From positions 1 to 64,000 of the forward strand of contig URAZ01000015.1 in assembly GCA_900545925.1 (NCBI GenBank): a stretch of 64,000 bases of DNA, written 5' to 3'. Made by a program: the position numbers and the translations under genes. The notes under the pieces were generated by a model. That model had not been told where the DNA came from. It saw only the letters and a list, made by a program, of their open reading frames with translations, and made no database searches. How positions within the stretch are numbered: position 1 is the first letter of the stretch; each line of letters begins with the position of its first letter. Source of the DNA: an uncultured Eubacteriales bacterium. Its GTDB lineage: Bacteria; Bacillota; Clostridia; Oscillospirales; Oscillospiraceae. Below are positions 6,126 through 15,286 of the stretch, piece after piece.

Positions 6126-7547
6126 TCAATCTTGGCTCGTCCCACTGCTGACGATCTGTGCGACGGTTTGACAGAACTCGTCCAAACCGGAAAAACCACC
6201 ATACTGTTCCCGGATGCGAACGAGCTCTTGGCATTGCGGAAACGACAGACCGTCCAGCGCAAAGAAATCTACGTCTGTTGCGGCATTTACATTGATTTTC
6301 AGCCGGGTCGAATGCTCCGAACCCCATGGAACAGGCCGAACGGGCTTGTCTGCTTCAATCCAGATGCTCTTGTAAATTGCATCGTCCAATCGATGCGCCC
6401 CACTTTGAAGCTCCGTAAGCCAGATTTCTTTTTGCGAAGCAGCCTGCTTGCAAAGCCGCACGATTTTCTCCATATCACCCTGACGACCAACACGGTAGAT
6501 TTCTCCAAACATCTGCTGTGCAGCAGGATCTACGGTAACAAAGTTCGTCACTCTTGCAAAAATGTCCATCAGAATATCCCGATCAGCTTCAAAGGCATCC
6601 AGATAATTTTGGACAAAATCCGTAAACAGGGTTTCGCGGCGCCAATCCAGCTGCATCATCGCCCAAAGAATTTTCACATACAGGTTCGCTGTGGGAGAAA
6701 GGCGATCTGCGTCACAGCCAAACCTGTGGTACACCTGCGCAGGCGCGGGACTGTGCTTCAGGTCTGCACTGCGGTACATTTGATAGAAGAAGGAAGCGAT
6801 TAACCCCTCGCTGGACACGGCTTGCAGCCCGTTTTTCAAATGCTCCGGCAGAAAGGCAGAGGATGTAATGTGCGCCATGTGCAGCTGCTGATAGGATGCA
6901 AAGTCCTCCGCTTCCGGCACAGCAGTCAGGTACAGAAAGCGGTTGTTCTTCACACCATGCACCCGCAATGCGCTGTCCCTGCTGCACAGCCATGCGCCAA
7001 GATCATACCCATTGTCAAAGAAGCCTTCCTTTCGCTTGCCGAGAAGCTCCTGGCTGACGATTTCCAAATGCTCCGCGAAGCCTTCCAGGAACGCGAGGAA
7101 GGGATCGGTGATGGCTGTGCTGGTGTGGAAGCGGTTGGACTGGGAAAGCGCGGGCCGGTAGCCCATCCGGTGCATCCAAAGATGGGAAAGCTCGTGTGCA
7201 AAGATCTCCTCGATCTCTGAGTGCCGCAGATCCTCCCAGTTTGTTTCAAGCGCCAAAAAGCAAAGTTCCGGGTATTCCTGCACCTCCTGCCCATTCTCCA
7301 ACCGGAGCCCAACCGCCTCGCGGGGATCCGTCCAGTCCGTGACGATCACAAGCGGAGCCTCACAGCCGAGGGCGTGATCCAGCATTTGATGAAGGGCTAA
7401 AGAAAAGGAAATTGCTTCGCATTCCATAATTTTTTGAATGGCGATGTGCTTTTCGGAGTCATTCGGCAGCACCCGGGCACAGTACAACGGTTTCCCATCC
7501 GAGGTATAGCTGGCTTCTGTCGAAAGTGCTTCAGCATAAACGATCAT
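6126..7547 (-). CDS. Putative zinc metallopeptidase with C-terminal ComEA-like HhH domain
   Basis: About 473 residues from the ATG at 7547 (AGGG box upstream; an upstream TTG is possible). A gluzincin-like HELSH motif lies near residue 118-122, with EGFAEH about 35 residues later giving a candidate third ligand. The middle is helical with no recognised family. Residues about 420-465 (INVNAATDVDFFALDGLS, then LVRIREQYGGFSGLDEF) form a helix-hairpin-helix unit of the ComEA type, normally a non-specific DNA-binding module. No signal peptide is seen, so it appears cytoplasmic. The combination is unusual and suggests a DNA-associated protease (inference). It is the first chromosomal gene beyond the att site and is monocistronic. 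Confidence 0.7.
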   Translation of the reverse strand: MIVYAEALSTEASYTSDGKPLYCARVLPNDSEKHIAIQKIMECEAISFSLALHQMLDHALGCEAPLVIVTDWTDPREAVGLRLENGQEVQEYPELCFLALETNWEDLRHSEIEEIFAHELSHLWMHRMGYRPALSQSNRFHTSTAITDPFLAFLEGFAEHLEIVSQELLGKRKEGFFDNGYDLGAWLCSRDSALRVHGVKNNRFLYLTAVPEAEDFASYQQLHMAHITSSAFLPEHLKNGLQAVSSEGLIASFFYQMYRSADLKHSPAPAQVYHRFGCDADRLSPTANLYVKILWAMMQLDWRRETLFTDFVQNYLDAFEADRDILMDIFARVTNFVTVDPAAQQMFGEIYRVGRQGDMEKIVRLCKQAASQKEIWLTELQSGAHRLDDAIYKSIWIEADKPVRPVPWGSEHSTRLKINVNAATDVDFFALDGLSFPQCQELVRIREQYGGFSGLDEFCQTVAQIVSSGTSQD

Positions 7548-7661
7548 TCTTCTCAACCCTCTAATCCAATTTATTTTATTATTTCATTATAGCAAAATCG
7601 CGGCCAAAGCGCAATCGCAGCCATCTGGAGCATTCCGGACGGCTGTGATTTGTCCATTCGT

Positions 7662-7853
7662 TCAATGCCTGTCGCCTTTCTGCCGTTTCGACTCCGCCAG
7701 CTCCGCTTTCATCTCTGCGATCAGCACCTTCAGCTTCTCCTCACATTCCTCGCGCGTGTGCGCATACACATTCCGCGCGTGCTTTTTGCCGTCGATCCAT
7801 GTCGGGGAGTATCGTACATGGTCTCTCCAAAGGTCAAATACATCTCTTCGCCT
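7662..7853 (-). pseudogene. Remnant resembling the N-terminal part of a site-specific integrase
   Basis: A 63-residue stop-to-stop frame with no start codon. WIDGKKHARNVYAHTREECE followed by KLKVLIAEMKAEL resembles the arm-binding N-terminal domain of Tn916-type tyrosine recombinases, where a basic beta-sheet is followed by an EEKL..LI helix. No catalytic domain exists nearby. The upstream frame is interrupted by a stop at 7854. The identification is tentative; it may be another DNA-binding fragment. It sits next to another fragment, in a stretch (7548-8310) with no intact gene. Confidence 0.4.
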
Positions 7854-7899
7854 TCAAGATTCGCTGCTCGCTCCTTGATCCTCAGCAGTCATCTTTGAA

Positions 7900-8307
7900 A
7901 TGGCCTGCTTTAAGGTCGTCCCGGCAGTGAATCAGATTGAAACGAATCTCTACTGCCAGCGCAGCCTAGAGCGTAGCTGGATGGACAAAAAGAGCGTGGC
8001 GCACATGGCGTATGCACCGCTTGGTCAGGGCAACCGGAATGAAATGTTCGGCGGCCCCGCCGTGCGTGCCCTCGCTGAGAAGTACGGCAAAACTCCGGCG
8101 CAAATCCTGCTCCGCTTCCTGACGCAAAAAGGTATCGCCGTCATTCCCAGAAGCACCAAACCGGAGCATATCCGGGAGAAGTTTGCCCTGTTCGATTTTA
8201 CACTGACGCCTGACGAAATGGCGCAGCTTTCTGCGTTGGACAGAAAAGAACCGCTGATCGGCAAGCCGGAAACGCCGGAGTTGGTGGAGTTTTCACTGAC
8301 GTGGTAA
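7900..8307 (+). pseudogene. Aldo/keto reductase, C-terminal fragment
   Basis: 135 codons that match only the last ~45% of an aldo/keto reductase, from VVPAVNQIETN through AYAPLGQGN, EKYGKTPAQILLRFL and VIPRSTKPEHI to the end. The N-terminal half with the catalytic Asp, Tyr, Lys and His is missing. An intact paralogue of the same family lies at 9571-10410 on the other strand. The apparent ATG at 7900 has no ribosome binding site. Together with the adjacent integrase remnant it marks a degraded insertion or deletion scar. Confidence 0.8.
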
Positions 8308-8364
8308 CAAATCCGCGTCCAAAACATAATGCAGCCGCCCAAAGTGTGGGCGGCTGCGGTTATC

Positions 8365-8910
8365 TCAGTCCTCGAATTTTTCTTTGTCCAGCATTTTGAT
8401 AACCCGCGCGGGGTTCCCGACCGCTACGGCATAGTCCGGCACATCCTTTGTGACCACGGAGGCCGCGCCTATGACGGCGTGCCGCCCCACGCGCACACCG
8501 GGCAGCACCGTCGCGCCTGCGCCGATCCACGCATAGTCCCCGATCTCCACCGGCTTGCAGGTCAGAACGTCCAGATCATAGGGATCGTGGTTGTTGGAAA
8601 GCAGCTGGACGTTGGCGGCAATGCGGGCATGATCGCCAATGGTGATGCCGCCCCGCGCCATCGCCAGCAGATTGGAGTTGACAAAAACGCCCCTGCCGAG
8701 CTTCAGCATATCCAGCGCCGCGCCGCTGAGCGGCGGTGCAATGGTGCTGCCCTCGCCGAGATTCTTGCCCAGCAGCTCGCGGAGCAGGGCGTTGTATTCC
8801 TCCGAAAACGGCAGCGTGTGGTTCAGCCGGAACAGCAGCTGCGCCGAACGCTGCCGGTCGGCGCTGTGCGGGATGGTACGCAGATCGACCCGAATTTCTT
8901 CACATTCCAT
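8365..8910 (-). CDS. Sugar O-acetyltransferase, left-handed beta-helix family
   Basis: A 181-residue protein of the Maa/LacA/NodL type: an N-terminal helical Mac domain (about residues 15-55) followed by hexapeptide repeats (ITIGDHARIAANV, VEIGDYAWIGAGATV, VRVGRHAVIGAASVV) and the conserved SNNHDPYD active-site loop containing the catalytic histidine (about 107). These trimeric cytoplasmic enzymes move acetyl from acetyl-CoA to a sugar hydroxyl. Its ATG directly follows the flavodoxin stop (TGAATG), so the two genes form a coupled minus-strand operon. The sugar acceptor cannot be deduced. Confidence 0.9.
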   Translation of the reverse strand: MECEEIRVDLRTIPHSADRQRSAQLLFRLNHTLPFSEEYNALLRELLGKNLGEGSTIAPPLSGAALDMLKLGRGVFVNSNLLAMARGGITIGDHARIAANVQLLSNNHDPYDLDVLTCKPVEIGDYAWIGAGATVLPGVRVGRHAVIGAASVVTKDVPDYAVAVGNPARVIKMLDKEKFED

Positions 8911-9423
8911 TCAGTGAACCTCCTGAATCCAGTTTTCAAGCGCTGCTTTCGCTCCGTCCACGCTGCTTCCATGAATGGCAAGACCCTTGGTGACGCGGGC
9001 TTGCTGCGCGGCTTTCTGAATGTCCTGTACGGTATGGGAAAGGCCGCTTCCTTCGTGCGTGCAGAAGGGGTGAATCGTCTTGCCGGTGAAATCATAGTGC
9101 TCGAGGAAGGTGTAGACCGCCATCGGCATTGTTCCCCAATAGTTGGGGTAACCCAGATAAATCTCATCGTAGGCATCCAGATCATCGGGCAGATTTAAAA
9201 CCTCCGGGCGGGCTTTCTTCTGCAGGTCGGCCTTTGCCTCTGCAATGCAGGTCTTGTAGCCCTCGGAATAGGGCTGCTCCTGTTCGATTTTATAAAGTTC
9301 GCCGCCGGTCAGTTCGGCCAGCATGTTGGCTGCTTTTTCTGTATTGCCGACGGCAATGCGGCGGTACGCACCGCCAAAGTAATTTTCTCCCGCACGGGAA
9401 TAGTATGCGATCAATGCTGCCAT
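8911..9423 (-). CDS. Flavodoxin family protein
   Basis: About 170 residues. The ATG at 9423 has AAGGAG 7 bases upstream; an upstream in-frame ATG at 9441 would include that box in the coding sequence. The LIAYYSRAGENY start is the FMN phosphate-binding loop of flavodoxin_4-type proteins, LGYPNYWGTMP (about 93-103) is the isoalloxazine-binding aromatic loop, and FCTHEGSGLS the third flavin contact. Such proteins shuttle electrons or reduce small molecules. It is coupled to the acetyltransferase gene and lies near the aldo/keto reductase, a frequent trio in Clostridia. Confidence 0.88.
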   Translation of the reverse strand: MAALIAYYSRAGENYFGGAYRRIAVGNTEKAANMLAELTGGELYKIEQEQPYSEGYKTCIAEAKADLQKKARPEVLNLPDDLDAYDEIYLGYPNYWGTMPMAVYTFLEHYDFTGKTIHPFCTHEGSGLSHTVQDIQKAAQQARVTKGLAIHGSSVDGAKAALENWIQEVH

Positions 9424-9570
9424 GTCAAAACTCCTTTTCACTTCATGTTATGGGCTTATTGTAGCCGGTTCGGCTTCTGTAATCAATTTCGCTTTTGCGC
9501 CTTTCGGATAAGGAAAACTGATAGAAGAAGCGGCAGAACTGTTTTTATGACAGTTCTGCCACTCTATGCG

Positions 9571-10410
9571 TTACAGGATAGACATGAACCACTCCACGGT
9601 TTTCGGATCATAGTGGGAGAAGAACAGGCTCTCGCCGCCATCGAGGGCTTCGATCGCCGTCATATCCTCTGCCGTCAGTGTGAAGTCAAAGAGGTCAAAG
9701 TTCTGCTGCATCCGGTCCTTGTGCGTGGACTTGGGGATCACGACAACATCACTCTGGAGCAGGAAGCGCAGGGCGGTCTGTGCGGCGGTTTTGCCGTACT
9801 TCTCGCCGATCTGGGTCAGAACGGGGTTGGTGAACATATCCTTGCGGCCTTCCGCAAACGGGCCCCAGGATTCGATCTGGCAGCCGTATTTCTTGAGATA
9901 TTCTTTGGCCGTCTTCTGCTGCTGAAACACATGTGTTTCGATCTGGTTGACGGCCGGCTTGACCTCCGCGAAGTGCTGGATGTCCAGATACCGGTCAGGG
10001 CCAAAGTTGGAAACGCCGATCGCGCGGAGCCTGCCAGCCTTGTACAATTCTTCCATTGCGCGATAGGTACCGTAATAATCACCGAACGGCTGGTGGATGA
10101 GCAGCAGATCGAGATAATCGGTGCGCAGCTTGCGCATGGATTCCTCAATGGAAGCCTTCGCTTTTTCATAGCCTGCGTTTGTGATCCAGACCTTGGTGGT
10201 CAGGAAAAATTCCTCGCGGGGCAGACCGGACTCTGCCAGCGCTTCGCCAACACCCTCCTCGTTGTAATACGCCTGCGCCGTATCAATGCTGCGATAGCCC
10301 ACGTCGATGGCGTCCAGCACGCAGCGCCTGGTATCCTCCGCCGGGGGCTGATACACGCCATAGCCCAGTTTGGGCATCTTGATTCCATTATTCAAAGTTA
10401 CATATTCCAT
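9571..10410 (-). CDS. Aldo/keto reductase
   Basis: About 279 residues from the ATG at 10410 (GGAGG 7 bases upstream; ATG at 10416 is too close to it). The tetrad residues are visible in SIDTAQAYYNE (Asp, Tyr), TKVW (Lys) and LLIHQPF (His). The C-terminal VVIPKSTHKDR block binds the 2'-phosphate of NADPH. The family (2,5-diketogluconate reductase-like, AKR5 branch) reduces aldehydes and ketones. It is transcribed divergently from a LysR regulator starting at 10539, which probably controls it. The physiological substrate is unknown. Confidence 0.93.
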   Translation of the reverse strand: MEYVTLNNGIKMPKLGYGVYQPPAEDTRRCVLDAIDVGYRSIDTAQAYYNEEGVGEALAESGLPREEFFLTTKVWITNAGYEKAKASIEESMRKLRTDYLDLLLIHQPFGDYYGTYRAMEELYKAGRLRAIGVSNFGPDRYLDIQHFAEVKPAVNQIETHVFQQQKTAKEYLKKYGCQIESWGPFAEGRKDMFTNPVLTQIGEKYGKTAAQTALRFLLQSDVVVIPKSTHKDRMQQNFDLFDFTLTAEDMTAIEALDGGESLFFSHYDPKTVEWFMSIL

Positions 10411-10538
10411 GATCATACCTCCATTTTTCTGAAAAGCTGATTTCCTTCTGATTAGATACTTTACACCGAAATTCAGATGTTGTACACTATCGATATCGCA
10501 AAGAACGTTTCAGAATATGAAATGCAAGAGGTAACACG

Positions 10539-11321
10539 ATGATTGACCTGTATGAACTGCGGCAGCTTACAGCCTTTGCTGATCTCGGTACATTGAGCAA
10601 GGTCGCCGAAGAATTTCACATTTCTACACCGTCTGTAACGCGCTCCATGCAGCATCTGGAGGATGCTTTTGGCGTGCCGCTGTTTATCAGAGGGAAAAAT
10701 AGAATTGAACTGAATGACACGGGAAACACGGCGGTGGAGTATGCCCGAAAACTCCTCGCTGAAGTGGAGCAGGCCGTTGCGCAGGTACGCGCCTTCGATC
10801 AGCGGCAGCGGACGATCCTTGTGAAATCCTGCGCGCCTGCGCCGCTTTGGAAACTTTTGAAAGCACTCAACGCCGCACAGCCGGAAAAAATGGTTGCTTC
10901 CGCCATCTGCCAGAATGACGAGGTCCTGCGCGCATGGCAGGACGGCTCGTGCGACATTGCCGTTCTGCCGTTTCCGATTGACGGTGGAAGCCCTTTTATG
11001 CAGGAAAACCTGTTCGTCTGCGTCCCGAAAGATCATGAACTTGCGACGCACAAATCCCTGACATTTGCAGACATCAACGGCTTCAATTTTCTGCTGCGCA
11101 CGGAGCTTGGCTTCTGGGATGCCCTCTGCCGCGAAAAAATGCCAGCATCCAAGTTTTTGGTGCAGACAGATAATGCTGTGTTTGACGAACTGGTTCGGGC
11201 TTCCTCGCTGCCGTGCTTTAGCACGGATTATGGAAATCTTCAGGACGGCTATCCGGAGCGGGTCAATATCCCGCTGGCGGATGAAGAAGCCCATGTGATA
11301 TTCTATCTCGCAAAGAAATAA
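10539..11321 (+). CDS. LysR family transcriptional regulator
   Basis: A 260-residue protein starting 8 bases after an AGAGG box. Residues 1-60 are the winged HTH (LRQLTAFADLGTLSKVAEEF, then ISTPSVTRSMQHLE), and residues 85-260 a LysR substrate-binding domain that is shorter than the usual 200 residues. It is divergent from the aldo/keto reductase across a 128-base gap that contains TGTTGTACACTA (10475-10486), a dyad of the T-N11-A kind used by LysR proteins. Probable activator of the aldo/keto reductase; the co-inducer is unknown. Confidence 0.9.
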   Translation: MIDLYELRQLTAFADLGTLSKVAEEFHISTPSVTRSMQHLEDAFGVPLFIRGKNRIELNDTGNTAVEYARKLLAEVEQAVAQVRAFDQRQRTILVKSCAPAPLWKLLKALNAAQPEKMVASAICQNDEVLRAWQDGSCDIAVLPFPIDGGSPFMQENLFVCVPKDHELATHKSLTFADINGFNFLLRTELGFWDALCREKMPASKFLVQTDNAVFDELVRASSLPCFSTDYGNLQDGYPERVNIPLADEEAHVIFYLAKK

Positions 11322-11322
11322 C

Positions 11323-11356
11323 AACCGGCGGAGAAGGACTTCCTTCTCCGCCGGTT
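11323..11356. terminator. Bidirectional terminator between lysR and uvrA-like gene
   Basis: A 16-bp perfect stem (AACCGGCGGAGAAGGA with its complement, loop CT) placed between the converging LysR gene and the UvrA-like gene. Confidence 0.85.
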
Positions 11357-11363
11357 TGCGTCG

Positions 11364-13841
11364 TCATAGATATCTGCCGGTGATACTGTTTTTGTTTTCC
11401 CGGATCTCCTGCGGCGTGCCGCTGGCGACGATTTGCCCGCCCGCGTCACCGCCGCCCGGCCCCATGTCGATCACATAGTCGGCGTTTCGGATTACATCCA
11501 GATCATGTTCAATGACAATGACCGTCGCGCCATTGTCCAGAAGCGCCTGAAAGACGCCGAGCAGCACCCGCACGTCCAGCGGGTGCAGCCCGATGGAGGG
11601 TTCGTCGAAGACGAAAACAGAATCGGTCTGCGTTTTGCCGATCTCGCTTGCCAGCTTGAGCCGCTGCGCTTCGCCGCCGGACAGGCTTGGCGTTTCCTCG
11701 CCGAGCGTGAGATAGCCAAGGCCAAGCTGCCTGAGAATGTTCAGCCTTTGGCTGACGGTTTTCATGTCCTTACAGAAATCGATGGCAGAATTCACATCCA
11801 TATCCATCAACTCCGGCAGAGACGCGGATACGCCTGCCTTGTTTGTGAGCCTTATATCATAGGCGGCCCTTGTATAGCGCGAGCCACGGCAGTCCGGGCA
11901 GGGAATGTCAACGTCCGGCAGGAACTGCACGTCGAGGCTTACTACGCCCGTTCCGTCGCAGCCGGGGCAGCGGAGTGAGCCGGTGTTGTAGGAAAAATCG
12001 CTTGCCTTATAACGCTTTTCTTTTGCGTCAGTGGATTTTGCATAGAGTTTGCGCAGTTCATCATGCACACCCGCGTAGGTGGCGACCGTTGAGCGGACGT
12101 TGATACCAATGGGTGTTGCGTCAATGAGTTTGACGTGCGCGATACCATCAGCTTTGATTGCACGGATATGTGCGGGCAGGGAACTGCCGTTGATATTAGC
12201 GTCCAGTGTGGGAACGAGGCTTTCCAATATCATCGTGGTCTTGCCAGAACCCGATACGCCTGTTACAACCGTCAGCCGTCCTTTCGGAATATTGACCTCA
12301 AGCGGTTTGACCGTGTGAATTTGGGAGGTGGACAGATGAATCGTGCCGCTTGCAAACAGCGCGTCCTTTGCGGCACAGGTGCGCAGCCTCGTTTCGGCTT
12401 TGCCGGAAAGAAACGGCCCGATCTGCGAGGCCGGGGTTTCTTCTATGGTGGGAATTGTCCCCTCGGCAATCACATGCCCGCCCTTTGCGCCCGCCTCCGG
12501 CCCCATTTCGATAATCCAGTCGGCTTCCTTCAAAATCTGCGTGTCGTGGTCAACCAGAATCACGGAATTGCCGTCTGCAACTAAATCGTGCATTACCCCG
12601 GTCAGGCCTACAATATTGGACGGGTGCAGCCCGATGGACGGCTCGTCCAGCACATACAGAACGCCGGTTGTCCGATTGCGGACAGCGCGGGCCAGCTGCA
12701 TCCGCTGGCGCTCGCCGGTGGAGAGCGTGGACGCGGAGCGGTCAAGCGTCAGGTAGCCCAGTCCCAGATCCATCAGCCGTTTGGCGGGGCTCTGGAATGC
12801 CTCGCAGATGCTTTCGGCCATCGGGCGCATTTCCTCCGGCAGACTGCCGGGAACACCCCGTACCCACTCTACCAGCTGTGACAGTGTCATCGTGCAGGCT
12901 TCATCCAGCGAAATCCCTCGCAGCTTCGGCGCACGGGCAGCGCTGGACAGCCGCGTACCGTGGCAATCCGGGCAGATATCCTCTTTCAGAAATTTTTCCA
13001 CGCGCTTCATGCCCTTCTCATCCTTGACTTTGGAAAGCGCGTTTTCGACGGTGTAAACGGCGTTAAAATAGGTAAAATCCAGATCTCCGGCTTGACCGGT
13101 ATTCTTATTGTGATAGAAAATGTGCTTTTTCTCTGCCGGACCGTGGTACACGATGTCCTTTTCCTGTTCGGTCAAGTCCCGAAACGGAACGTCCGTCCGC
13201 ACGCCCATTTCGCGGCAGATGTCCGTCATCAGCGACCACATCAGGCTGTTCCACGGCGCGACAGCGCCCTCGTCGATAGTCAGCGTGTCATCGGGAACCA
13301 GCGACGCCATGTCCACGGTATGTACCATTCCCGTTCCGCCGCACTTGGCGCACGCGCCCTGCGAATTGAACGCCAGCTCCTCGGCGGACGGCGCGTAAAA
13401 ATGCGCGCCGCATTCCGGGCAGACCAGTTCCTTTCCGGCTGCGACAAGCAAAGACGGCTCCAAATAGTCTCCGTTCGGGCAGCGGTGGCTTGCAAGGCGG
13501 GAATACATCAGACGCAGGCTGTTGAGCAGATCTGTTCCCGTGCCGAACGTGCTGCGGATACCCGGCACACCGGGGCGCTGATGCAGCGCCAGCGCGGCGG
13601 GGACATACAGCACCTCGTCCACGCTGGCTTTGGACGCCTGCGTCATTCTGCGGCGGGTGTAGGTAGACAGCGCTTCGAGATACCGGCGCGAGCCTTCCGC
13701 GTACAGTACGCCCAGTGCCAGCGAGGATTTGCCGGAGCCGGACACACCCGCAATTCCCACAATTTTACCCAGCGGAATATCTACATCAATGTTTTTAAGG
13801 TTGTGGACTTTTGCGCCACGAATCAGCATTTTATCAATCAT
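11364..13841 (-). CDS. Short UvrA-like ABC ATPase (UvrA2 type)
   Basis: About 825 residues, against about 940 for canonical UvrA. Two ABC ATPase halves are seen: Walker A GVSGSGKSSL near 35 and GVSGSGKTTM near 530, signature motifs STGERQRMQLARA and LSGGEAQRLKLASE, and Walker B VLDEPSIGLHP and VFDEPSIGLHP. Zinc modules CPECGAHF, CAKCGGTG and CPGCDGTG, CPDCRGSR are kept. Its shorter length is consistent with UvrA2-type proteins that lack the UvrB-binding insertion and are linked to DNA-damaging drug or antibiotic tolerance. No uvrB or uvrC is adjacent. The start at 13841 is chosen for its AGG spacing; 13853 is possible. Confidence 0.9.
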   Translation of the reverse strand: MIDKMLIRGAKVHNLKNIDVDIPLGKIVGIAGVSGSGKSSLALGVLYAEGSRRYLEALSTYTRRRMTQASKASVDEVLYVPAALALHQRPGVPGIRSTFGTGTDLLNSLRLMYSRLASHRCPNGDYLEPSLLVAAGKELVCPECGAHFYAPSAEELAFNSQGACAKCGGTGMVHTVDMASLVPDDTLTIDEGAVAPWNSLMWSLMTDICREMGVRTDVPFRDLTEQEKDIVYHGPAEKKHIFYHNKNTGQAGDLDFTYFNAVYTVENALSKVKDEKGMKRVEKFLKEDICPDCHGTRLSSAARAPKLRGISLDEACTMTLSQLVEWVRGVPGSLPEEMRPMAESICEAFQSPAKRLMDLGLGYLTLDRSASTLSTGERQRMQLARAVRNRTTGVLYVLDEPSIGLHPSNIVGLTGVMHDLVADGNSVILVDHDTQILKEADWIIEMGPEAGAKGGHVIAEGTIPTIEETPASQIGPFLSGKAETRLRTCAAKDALFASGTIHLSTSQIHTVKPLEVNIPKGRLTVVTGVSGSGKTTMILESLVPTLDANINGSSLPAHIRAIKADGIAHVKLIDATPIGINVRSTVATYAGVHDELRKLYAKSTDAKEKRYKASDFSYNTGSLRCPGCDGTGVVSLDVQFLPDVDIPCPDCRGSRYTRAAYDIRLTNKAGVSASLPELMDMDVNSAIDFCKDMKTVSQRLNILRQLGLGYLTLGEETPSLSGGEAQRLKLASEIGKTQTDSVFVFDEPSIGLHPLDVRVLLGVFQALLDNGATVIVIEHDLDVIRNADYVIDMGPGGGDAGGQIVASGTPQEIRENKNSITGRYL

Positions 13842-13912
13842 ACATGGCCTCATAGATTATTTCTGGTTTCGTCCGAATCGCTTCGGGCGGCTGTATTACA
13901 ATTAAATCCGTT

Positions 13913-13969
13913 TTACGGAAGCCGATAGACCGCTAATCCGCCGCAGCCAATCACGATGATTTTCTTCAT
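13913..13969 (-). pseudogene. Truncated P-loop/Rossmann protein start
   Basis: An 18-residue open frame (MKKIIVIGCGGLAVYRLP) with a plausible AGG box. The first 11 residues are the opening of a nucleotide-binding protein such as a FlaR/topology-modulation kinase, but the frame ends at once. It is best read as a 5' remnant after deletion; it could also be fortuitous. Confidence 0.35.
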
Positions 13970-14012
13970 TTTACATACCTGTAAATCTAGATTTGCCCCG
14001 TGGTGGCAAGCA

Positions 14013-14665
14013 TCACTTCATGCAGCGAAAATACACCATCGACCCGTCAGTGTGAACGTCGGTTTCCCGGTACAGGCTCTGCAAAATTGCCCGCAGTTCG
14101 TCCTCCGTCTGGAACGGCGGGGAGAACCAGCCCTTTTTTGCGAGAATGTTTTTACCAGCCAGTCCGTCCGTCTGGACTTTCCCCAGATATAGAAGCAGGC
14201 GATGAACGTGCCGCCGGGCTTCAGAACGCGCCATGTTTCGCCAAACGCTTTCTGCTTGTCGGGGAACGCGTGGAAGCCGTTCATGCTGACGACGAGATCA
14301 AAGGCTTCGCCGGCCATTTGCAGCTTCCCCACATCGCCCTGTACGCACTGAATATGCGAATAGCCGCGCAGCCGCTTCTCGGCCTGCGCCAGCATATCTA
14401 TGCTGTAATCCAGACAGGTAATGCGCGCGTTTTTCAGCCGCGCCCATTTGCGTTCCGTGAACACAGCTGTTCCGACCGGAACATCGAGAAGCGTGCCCGA
14501 AAAATCGCTTGGAATATAGGACAGGACCCTTCGCGCAATCTTCCGGTCGTCCGTGCCGCTCCAGAACAGCCGGATGTATAATCTGCTGAATAAATTCCCC
14601 TGCGTGAGAACATCGTCATAGATGTTTTTGGACGCTTCGTAAGCGGTTTGTATTTTATCTGTCAT
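14013..14665 (-). pseudogene. Class I SAM-dependent methyltransferase, frameshifted near the C-terminus
   Basis: The frame from 14665 encodes a Rossmann methyltransferase: LLDVPVGTAVF (motif I, about residue 59), CLDYSIDML (motif II), GDVGKLQM, FDLVVSMNGFHAF (motif IV) and RVLKPGGTFIACFY. After WLVK (about residue 171) the family-like sequence continues in another frame as NILAKKGWFSPPFQ to DGSMVYFRCMK, ending at 14013. The switch falls at a run of five As on the coding strand (around 14150), where one A has apparently been lost. As read, the product would have an unrelated arginine-rich tail ending at 14018. Either a real mutation or a homopolymer sequencing error. Confidence 0.8.
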
Positions 14666-14717
14666 GTGATTGACTTCGTTTCCTGATGAAAGCGGTTTGA
14701 AATTTGAATTGCAGATT

Positions 14718-15266
14718 TCATAAAACAGAACTCATGTTAGCAATTAAAGTTCGCAGTTTGGCCCATTGTTCTGTGTTTAATCTTGTAATAGCCCCTGTTC
14801 GGCTTACTGTGATAAAGTCCCGGAACTGGCTGATATGAATCGGCATATCCAAAAGGAGAATATGATCAATTTCGGCATACCAAGGGCTTCGCCAATATGG
14901 AGCGTCCCACCCGGGCGCTTCGGTTGGGAAAGGTTCCTTTGCAACGCGGCCAAAGGCAACAATGCAGCCTGCATATTTTTTATATAAAGCCTGCTGTGCT
15001 GCTGCAAAGCGCCCTAAAGCGCTGTCTTTCTGCCCGGCTTTTCGGATTTGGGTGTAAAGACGTTCAATATGGTCAACAGAGGTTTTTGCGCACATGAACA
15101 GGACGGTATCTCCCACCACAGCCTGTTTATCCACTGTCCATTCAAGAGGCTGAAACTGCCTCCAATGCAGAAGCATATTGAGATTGCTGATTCCGCCGCG
15201 TCTGAATCGGTCTTCTAAATCCTGCATTTCTACAGGTGATTGAAAATTTGTAATAAATGCGCTCAT
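14718..15266 (-). CDS. Hypothetical protein with EVE/PUA-like features
   Basis: A 182-residue cytoplasmic protein. It has VVGDTVLFMCAKTS (about 50-63), a central helix with ALYKKYAGCIVAFGRVA, aromatic YWRSPWYAEIDH and a terminal helix. A beta strand followed by a GDxxLFM turn, and a second strand giving 'gxIvafGrV', is the pattern of EVE/PUA-like domains that bind RNA or modified bases. This match is by pattern only. It lies between a broken methyltransferase and an amidase on the same strand, with gaps under 60 bases. No firm function. Confidence 0.55.
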   Translation of the reverse strand: MSAFITNFQSPVEMQDLEDRFRRGGISNLNMLLHWRQFQPLEWTVDKQAVVGDTVLFMCAKTSVDHIERLYTQIRKAGQKDSALGRFAAAQQALYKKYAGCIVAFGRVAKEPFPTEAPGWDAPYWRSPWYAEIDHILLLDMPIHISQFRDFITVSRTGAITRLNTEQWAKLRTLIANMSSVL

Positions 15267-15286
15267 AATGTCAACTCCGATATGAC

